A stretch of 64,000 nucleotides of DNA from Lytechinus pictus (taxonomy: Eukaryota > Echinodermata > Echinoidea > Temnopleuroida > Toxopneustidae): positions 28,322,317 to 28,386,316 of the forward strand of contig NC_087261.1 in assembly GCF_037042905.1 (NCBI RefSeq), given 5' to 3'. Position numbers and translations under genes: made by a program. The notes beneath the pieces are model-generated. The model had not been told where the DNA came from. It did no database searches and saw nothing but the letters and a program-made list of their open reading frames with translations. This document shows, one piece after another, positions 58,201-64,000 of this stretch. The first letter of the stretch is position 1; every line of letters begins with the position of its first letter.

Positions 58201-59818
58201 GGCATGACCGCTTTGGTAAAATCATACCAAGTGGTAGACAGCTGGCAGCCGTCTGCTTCGAGGAGTTTTTAAACAATTTTTTTTAATCTCCTCATACAGC
58301 CAACAGAGTTCAGCGTAATACCTCGGTCACATTTGCTCTACGGCGGCCGTACGGCGAGTAGAAAACAGCCGTTTTAACATTTCTTTGTACCAGCTACCTA
58401 TAGGTGGTTTGAATAAAAATTAATAAAACGGCTGTTTTCGACTCGCCGTACGGCCGCCGTAGACCAAATGTGACCGAGGTATAACAACCAATATAACAGA
58501 GACCGAAGCATTTGGTCTAACCAAGAGGATGCACTCTATTGGTCAATATAATTATAAGATTGTGCGTTACATAATCATGCGCGCGTCAGCATTTAAAGGG
58601 GAATCCAACCCAAATAAAAACTTGTTTTTATAAGGAAAAGAAAAATCAGACAAGTTGATAGGTGAAAGTTTGAACAATATTGGACAAACAACAAAAAAGT
58701 TATTAATTTTTAAAAGTTGTAAATATTGGTAATCACTATAGGGACCCCGGGGAAGAACAGGTTGGCTATTAATAGCCAATCTGAAACGGGTCTATCCCTA
58801 CGATTCTGCATTGTAAGCTTCATTACTGTTATATTGTTAATTTGTTATATTGTTTTTTTAATTATTTGATTATGTAATGTTATTTTGTTTTTATTTATGC
58901 ATTTTTTAATCGTGAATAAAACCAAACCAAACCAAACCAACTCATAGAGACCTCAAATTGGCCGCATATGGGATGTCATAGTGATGAAAGGCAAGGACTA
59001 CTCTTCCATGTACTCCAATGCATATTTTGGCTAAAATGTCATTTTTCCCAAAAGTTTTATTTCAAATTATATTTTTCTTTCATGAGGACATAAAACAATA
59101 TACTACCTGGGTTATATTTAGATTACTTCTCCAGGGGAATGGGTACTTAGGAGAAAACCACAAATTCCTGATAATAAAGTACATGGCCTATGGGAAAGTT
59201 GTCCTTGTCCCTTGTCATAATTTACTTACCCAGTTGCCAATTTAAAATCTACATAGTATTAGTGATCTCAATTTTAAAGCAGCTATAACTTTCTTATTGA
59301 TTGTCCGATTTCTTTCAAACTTTCGCCATTCTGTTTAATTTATTTTTCTCCTTGATCCCAACACAACATTTTATGGCCAAGGCTGGATTCCCCTTTAACG
59401 CATGACTCAAATTAGTCACATTTAACCCCCCCCCCCCCCGATTAGCTATTTTACAGAGTATTATGCACCTTGGTTTGGTTTGAGCACTTATCCTTTATCT
59501 GCTCATAGTGTTGGCCATCAAGACTGGTAGTCATCATGAAATTCTGAATTTGTTGGGGCAACTGTAAAACCCGTCTCGTGCGGATACCGGTTAGTTGATA
59601 CCGACAGATGAGATCGACCTCGACGAAAACATCGCCTTCTCTGGCTGGCTTGGCAAAAAAGAAATATCCTGCGAAACCGTAACGCACCTCTTCGCCACAG
59701 ACAAAAGAAGGAGGCAAAATCAACCTGCACACGACTGGACCGAGCAGCTTTATCTGGTTTATAGAGATACGACGATCGCCCATACCAATGGGTTGGCCCT
59801 CTATTGGTAGCTTGACAA
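53874..59818 (-). CDS. Discoidin-domain protein with acidic Asp/Gly tail (3' four exons)
   Basis: Four exons with matching phases: 59469-59818, 57464-57587, 56528-56722 and 53874-54799. The first two together encode an F5/8 type C (discoidin) domain, usually a carbohydrate- or lipid-binding extracellular module. The third and start of the fourth form a segment of about 150 residues I cannot name. The rest is an Asp/Gly/Glu/Asn low-complexity tail to the stop. No signal peptide or start codon is visible, so 5' exons are missing or undetected. A likely secreted or cell-surface protein. Confidence 0.68.
55155..55225. repeat. (TA)n microsatellite
   Basis: About 33 TA units, near the left 3' end of the Penelope-like pair. 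A shorter TA run (56347-56366) abuts the right end. Confidence 0.95.
55297..55862 (-). mobile_element. Penelope-like element 3' part, minus copy (GIY-YIG endonuclease)
   Basis: The frame 55366-55860 reads CNCRVKEDCPLRGNC (Cys linker), SIIYKASVTHGQSDTI, KVYFGLAGGTFKERFRNHTK, YIWDLQKKGERYNLKWAIM and CNLCLDEKLIIATHKKNSLN. The Y-K-A...Y-F-G, R.....H and N...K/E spacing is that of the GIY-YIG nuclease of Penelope-like retroelements. The reverse transcriptase upstream is missing. Confidence 0.85.
55857..56345 (+). mobile_element. Penelope-like element 3' part, plus copy
   Basis: Near-identical inverse of 55297-55800: the frame from about 55857 to 56274 gives the same SIIYKASVTHGQSDTI...RAPTKSN protein, minus the Cys linker. 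It ends CCAGAGGTGAGGAAAATTTC next to (TA)n. The two copies meet head to head at the shared TCGATAATATAC. Confidence 0.85.
56345..56420. repeat. TA and CA/TG microsatellites
   Basis: Short TATA and CACACA runs at the junction after the plus-strand Penelope-like copy. Confidence 0.85.
56528..56722 (-). CDS. Discoidin gene, third exon
   Basis: 195 bases, phase 1 to 1, acceptor AACAG and donor ATGT/GTGAGT. Encodes KVSTSPGYPDKRMVLFHPPI, DNSLVNFTVRASREAILISC and a Cys/Ser-rich end. Contains a possible N-glycosylation site (NFT). No named domain recognised. Confidence 0.7.
56760..56850 (-). pseudogene. Partial duplicate of the third discoidin-gene exon
   Basis: Just upstream in the gene's direction a diverged copy keeps an acceptor (TTAACAG/GTGGACC) and reads GPSLKASTSLCDPD, against GEPSLKVSTSPGYPD in the real exon, but then loses similarity and has no donor. 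Confidence 0.55.
56955..57120. mobile_element. Half copy of the 'TTAAAGGAGAATGAAAC' MITE
   Basis: Matches the interior of 12832-13423: ATTTAAATGTCGAGATCAC, GATTGGCAATGCGACCAAGA and TGTGATGTCATAC in order. Confidence 0.65.
57225..57320. repeat. Degenerate TTAGGG-like array
   Basis: GGTTAGGGTTAGATCAGGGC, AGGGTTAGGATTAGGG and later variants over about 95 bp, followed by CA-rich sequence. Interstitial and degenerate, in a discoidin-gene intron. Confidence 0.6.
57464..57587 (-). CDS. Discoidin gene, exon with end of F5/8 C domain
   Basis: 124 bases, phase 0 to 1, acceptor TTTAG and donor GGAG/GTAAGA. Encodes ITKNILARHLRILYVPGIPR then GTMQFELYG, the closing strands of a discoidin domain (x-A-R-x-[LV]-R-I...[LI]-E-L-Y-G). 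Confidence 0.85.
57950..58190. mobile_element. Half copy of the 'GGATTCCCCTTTAA' MITE family
   Basis: GCGACCAATTTGAAGTCTTC, TATTGCTTGTCCGATAATTG and TAGCTATCTCCTTGTCTAAT parallel the sequences around 7780 and 8040-8110. Confidence 0.5.
58318..58483. mobile_element. 166-bp palindromic MITE with GC-rich arms
   Basis: TACCTCGGTCACATTTG and TACGGCGGCCGTACGGCGAG at the left are mirrored by CTCGCCGTACGGCCGCCGTA and CAAATGTGACCGAGGTA at the right. Arms about 64 bp, loop about 40 bp. Confidence 0.85.
58593..59398. mobile_element. Inverted-repeat MITE with nested retroelement tail
   Basis: Opens TTAAAGGGGAATCCAACCCA and closes GGCTGGATTCCCCTTTAA. Between about 58742 and 58940 lies an inserted fragment beginning GGGACCCCGGGGAAGAACAG and ending AATAAAACC with AAACC repeats, the 3' end of a non-LTR element on the plus strand. 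Confidence 0.75.
59469..59818 (-). CDS. Discoidin gene, exon with first part of F5/8 C domain
   Basis: Acceptor TTTTTTTTCAG and donor AAG/GTGCAT bound 350 bases (phase 1 to 0). Residues include PIGMGDRRISINQI, matching the 'PLGM..G.I...QI' start of discoidin domains, then GDVFVEVDLICRYQLTGIRT (the W/F-V-x-VDL...V-T-G-I core) and FMMTTSLDGQHY (the YS.DG..W/Y strand). Confidence 0.78.
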
Positions 59819-59819
59819 C

Positions 59820-61215
59820 TGAAAAAAAAACGCAAACGAACGAACAAAGAAAAAGGTTTATTAACCATAATAGGACTGGGGGTATGAGCCCCCCCCCCCA
59901 CCCCGCCCAGGTGCTTCTCGCGATTTCGTGAACGTAAAAGACAGAGCAGCAAAATGTTATGACTTTATTTTCTCTGAAGTCTATTGAGACCAAATTCGCG
60001 ATGTACGGGTATAGCATCTCGACACCACGTGACTTTAAAGAGTCAATGTCATGCCGAATGTTGATCAGTTTTATATTTTGTGTACAATGTCTATGGGATA
60101 TGAAATTCATGATAAGGGTAATTATTTTTCATTCTCATTGGTTTGCTTATTTCAACTTGGGGTTAAGGATAAGTACTGTACGTTTTCATCTAAAATGAAT
60201 GTTTTTTGACGTTTGGACTTGGGATTTTACACAAAGCACGTTTTTAAAACGTCAGTAAACGTTGTAAAACGAAACGTCATTTTAATGAACGTTTGTAAAA
60301 CGTTATCGCAAGTTACCAAATTATAAACGTCTAGTTCTAAACGATGTTTTCTCGATCGGCCCTATATTTTCATGATTTTGTTAACATTTATTAAACGAAC
60401 TACTTCTAGGAACGTCCAATTCCAATAACGAGAAAAAGCAAATGGGAATATACGAATGAAGAGTTGTAACCAATTTCTTTCTTATTCCCAATGCCCAAAT
60501 GCCTTGAATTGCCTCCTTCCTTAGTGGCGTAATGAACGAAGTTCTGGAGGGAGCCAGATACTTTTAAACCGAGTTTGATGAAACTTTAAGTATCATTCTT
60601 TTTTATCAAAAGGGGGCAATCTGGGCTGAAAATATTCATATCTAAATATCTAGAATGAAATTTACCGAGCAAAATGCTGAAAATTCTATCAAAATCCGAT
60701 AACAAATAAGAAAGTTATTGGATGTTAAAGTTTAGCTGTTTTTTGTGAGAACAATTATAAACAGGCCGTCATGAATATTCATTAGGTGGGCTAATGACGT
60801 CACACCACCACATTCCTCTTTCTTATGTTATTACATGAAATCATAATTATTTTAATTTTCCATACAGGTGTGGATCACATGTCCCCCTTGTGATAAAATA
60901 AGTTGCAGCAATTAATACCTAATGCATTAAATCAGTTGTCAAAGTTCTTTTAGTTCTTGGGGTAAAATTGAATAAACATAATTTCATATAATAAAATACA
61001 AAAAAAACAAGTGGGGATATGACATCAGTCTGCTCATTGAATATTCATAAAGACATACATTATCAAAGTTCCAGATAGATGCGAGTGAAGGGAATAGCAA
61101 AAAAAATAAATGTGGCAGAGTATCAATCATATCATTCCTAAATCTAATCAAGTAATACCCCACACTGTTAGAAAATTTATCCTTAAAATAAAAGAAGTTC
61201 CTGCAGCTCGAAAAC
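59820..61215. other. No gene seen; half MITE and AACGT-rich patch
   Basis: An AAACGT/ACGTTT-rich patch lies at 60235-60415. A relative of the 5831-6423 MITE's arm (AAAATTCTATCAAAATCCGAT, then TGACGTCA) lies at 60660-60840. A discoidin-gene 5' exon with phase-1 donor should lie upstream but was not found. Confidence 0.45.
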
Positions 61216-61218
61216 ACC

Positions 61219-61348
61219 GGGGGAGTGTTTCATCAATTTTTTTTCCTTGATGTTGATTGGCTAAGAAGCACTGTTACTATGGCAACTGTCGGATAAAATG
61301 GGACTTGTCGGATAAAACGTCTGACAAGTCCTTTCATGAAACGCTCCC
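61219..61348. mobile_element. 130-bp MITE with GGGGAGTGTTTCAT ends
   Basis: GGGGGAGTGTTTCATCAA at the left, TTTCATGAAACGCTCCCC at the right, with internal CGGATAAAATGGGACTTGTC. Related to the broken copy at 19165. Confidence 0.7.
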
Positions 61349-61739
61349 CTGTAATCTTACCAGATTGCGTAATCTTACATTATGTCATGTAAATTTACAG
61401 GAAATTGGTATTTGGTGTATGCAACCTTACAAATTTCCTGAAATAAAACAGCCTTTCCCCTTTTTAAAGAGACCTGTTCTGTTAAATTGCAGAAAAATTC
61501 CTTTTTTATGAATTTACAGAATGATTCTGTTATTGCTTTTTGCAAAATCTTCTCTTGTTGTCCTGTAAAATCACGGTTTTTTAACAGTGTAGAAGTGAAT
61601 GGGACGAAGATTACACGACAAAGGTATTGTTCAAGCTTTAGAGAATATTTCGTTGCGTGTGCTCAAAATATTAGACGTGATATCATGATATCCCTAGACA
61701 CTCCGAATCACTCTTGATGAGAGTGAAATTATCAACACA

Positions 61740-62335
61740 GAAGGCAAATTTGAACGACAGCAAGTTACAAACGCAATTGTCTTGAAATAAATTGAAAACA
61801 TGATTGATGATAAAGCAACCGGGGATGATTAAGTTGTCGTTTTTTAAATGACAAAATATGTAATTGTTGACTCTTTAACTTGGCTCATAACTAAGTTGAT
61901 AACAACAGGACATGTGCCGAAGATCTTGCAAAAGGCAAGGACAATTCCGATTTACAAGGCTGGTGATATGTCGACCCATATAACAATAGGCCAATTTCTG
62001 TGTTACCCGTATTAAACAAGATTCTAGAAAAATTTGTTACAGTTATGTGATTTCCTCGACAGAAATGAAATAATGCATCCTAACCAATCGAGTTTTCGTT
62101 CTCTTCGCTCTATTGCAACAGCTCTAATGAAGCTACTTAACCAGTGGTCATTGAATATCTATAAATGGAAATTAACAGGTGATGCTTTTATTGATTTGAG
62201 GAAAGCATTTGACACTGATCATGGTATTCTGTCACAAAAATTGGAAGCCGTTGGCGGTTCTGAAAGTCGAGTCCAAAGGTTTGTATCATATTTTTGTCTA
62301 ACCGAGGACAGACGGCTTGGTAAAGTTATATAGAT
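61740..62335 (+). mobile_element. Degraded reverse transcriptase fragment, plus strand
   Basis: Across frameshifts it reads ENMIDDKATGDD, TTGHVPKILQKARTIPIYKA, NQSSFRSLRSIATALMKLL and GDAFIDLRKAFDTDHGILSQ, the fingers-to-palm part of a non-LTR reverse transcriptase. It stops at about 62335 where a reverse-strand fragment begins. Confidence 0.72.
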
Positions 62336-62440
62336 ATAGAAAAAGAAGTGGCCCAAGGATGGAGCCTTGTGGGACTCCCATTCTCCCTTTTGATGAATTT
62401 GACATAGTACCTTCAAGAAAACGATTACAATCAATATCTA
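62300..62440 (-). mobile_element. Reverse transcriptase fragment, minus strand
   Basis: Encodes KGRMGVPQGSILGPLLFLYL then YNFTKPSVLG, the PQG motif region, on the opposite strand to the adjoining fragment. Marks an inversion or two opposed 5'-truncated insertions. Confidence 0.7.
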
Positions 62441-62599
62441 CTGTCAAAATCATATAGTGTAAAGCGTATTCATTTAAGATTTCCCACTGTATGGGTAAAA
62501 AATTATTGATTTTCAAGAAAATTCCAAGATTGCTGCCAAAATTGCCAATTTTGAACCTCATGGACATGAGACACGAATTGGCAAAGGGGACATCAAAGC

Positions 62600-64000
62600 T
62601 TATTAACTAGACGCTTCAGGAAATACGAAATAGTTGGTTTAAAAAGTTCTCCAATCGTGCACGCGAACCCCCATTTCGGACTCAACTACTGATCAGATAT
62701 TATGAGCAGACACATTTTAGGAGAAAAGCAGAAATAAATGTTGCAATAAATGTTGATTTAAAATTACTTGACTGGCTGCATGTGGCCACAACTGTGACAC
62801 ATAACATCACAAATCGATATATTCCCTCAGCCTAATCTTATTTTTTGTAATGTGGAATTTTAGAAATTTGTAAAATGTTGGTTTAAAATTTGGAAATTCT
62901 GAGGGTTTCTATTTAAACAGTCATATATATTTTCCGACTAATTTCAGGATATAATAAAGCCTCGAGATTTCGTCATGTGTTTAATATCCACATTTTGTGA
63001 TCAACTTTGGCAAATTTCGCAGATCTATTTTCAAAGCAAATCACTTCACGAAAATGGCGGTATCAAAGATCGCCACCAAATGCAACAACGCACTTGTTTA
63101 TTCTTCTGTACTTATTTAGAAATCGGTAGCTACATTGATTTATTTGCATTTCGTCTTTGGTTTGCCGACGGCGTTGGTAGAATATATTCCGTTAAGTTGA
63201 TCTTCTGTTAATGGCCTGCAATTACCACTTTTATGATAACTGAAAGTGAAGTCTTCATCTCGCGTGTTCCCTTTTACCATGGACCTATACTTGCTTTTGC
63301 TAACCCCCTATTTTCTCTCTCTCTTCTCTTCTCTTCTGTCATTTCTACTCCCCGTCTCCCCAGGCCTCTCATGAATGCTTTCTCTCTCTCTCCCTATCTA
63401 GCAGACACTCTCTCTCACACATACTCTCATACAAGACATTTTCTCTTTCTTTTTATTGTTTTCCCCATATACATGCATGAATATGAAAAGCAAAGCGGAA
63501 AATCTCCAACCGTCACATTTTGTAATTTAATCACCCTTTCAAGTATGTGAGTATAACTCATAGAAAAATATATCTTTAAGGTATAACTATGCATTTTTTA
63601 TAACTTCGTTATAATGTCAAAGGATGTTGAAAATACACCATCCAGACAGATCCTTGGGAACGATTTTTTTTAACAGGGGGTGCTTGTTAAAATTTGACAA
63701 GCAAGAAAAAAGTTTTCACTAGAAAATGAAGTGCCTATTGAAAATGCATTAAGAGGCTTGTGCGTTATTTTGACTCCCCTCCCTCAACCCACCCTTTCGA
63801 GAAAAGCTCACCTGGTTTTCTCGAAAGGGTGCGGCCACCCCCTATAAACCCCCGCTACATCCCCGCTCCGCGAACGCAGACGATCGTAACAAGCCTTAAA
63901 AGGATATTGAAAACATGAACTCTTATAGGCCCTCTCTTGAAATCGGCTCTTATACATGTTACAAGCTTTTAAATATTTGTAATATTTATAGTTGCATTAC
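62600..64000. other. No gene seen
   Basis: AT-rich sequence with a CT-rich patch (63310-63450) and a GC-rich hairpin-like patch, CCCTTTCGAGAAAAGC against TTTTCTCGAAAGGG, at 63792-63829. No exon recognised. Confidence 0.5.

Noticed and set aside
59451..60110. Using the full 219-codon minus frame as coding.
   Set aside because: Only 59469-59818 has splice borders and discoidin motifs. The upstream part crosses a poly-A/poly-C region and reads as low-complexity.

Overview
The window is eukaryotic nuclear DNA. Coding sequence occurs as short exons with canonical GT/AG borders and phases that match across introns. The introns are full of microsatellites and small inverted-repeat transposons, and there are no bacterial-style operons. 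The repeats (a SINE ending in an ATT tail, 'AAAGG(G/A)' inverted-repeat MITEs, frequent ACATGTACATGTA strings) together with an ankyrin TRP-type channel and a discoidin-domain protein suggest a marine invertebrate deuterostome. A sea urchin or other echinoderm is the best guess, from general knowledge rather than a search.

Left half, minus strand (about 276-32748): one large gene. I rebuilt 16 coding exons whose phases all agree. They encode a roughly 990-1030 residue TRP-superfamily cation channel: a Lys-rich N-terminus, about five ankyrin repeats, a linker, six membrane segments with a pore exon, a coiled coil, and a very unusual C-terminal tail alternating Arg/Ser and Asp runs. Its introns hold most of the mobile DNA: a 5'-truncated non-LTR retrotransposon (13897-16640) sitting inside a piggyBac-like MITE, a second intact copy of that MITE (19677-20408), several other MITEs, SINEs, a hairpin minisatellite (2700-3150), partial duplications of one channel exon, two copies of a long-TIR element (26116-26691, 27584-28145), and a 162-bp tandem repeat carrying perfect DR1 nuclear-receptor half-site pairs (31320-32277).

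Middle (32.8-53.8 kb): no confidently coding gene. It holds degraded L1-like reverse transcriptase remains (34.2-35.5 kb), a (CAAT)n tract, a dense cluster of AGATCTAGA-like palindromes (36.7-37.6 kb) next to a duplicated possible exon, and three structural oddities. These are a 2.38-kb near-palindromic transposon with an 8-bp target duplication (43142-45525), a palindrome of tRNA-like sequences (45.6-46.6 kb), and a 3-kb long-TIR element with TA-rich ends (48638-51648).

Right part (53.9-59.8 kb, minus strand): the 3' four exons of a second gene, probably extending beyond the window or into exons I could not find. It encodes an F5/8 type C (discoidin) domain, then a segment of unknown fold, then a long Asp/Gly/Glu acidic tail. 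Its last intron contains two head-to-head copies of the GIY-YIG end of a Penelope-like element. The last 4 kb has reverse transcriptase fragments in opposite orientations and no supported gene.

All exon borders are inferred by eye from splice consensus, phase continuity and protein sense. No database or alignment was run.
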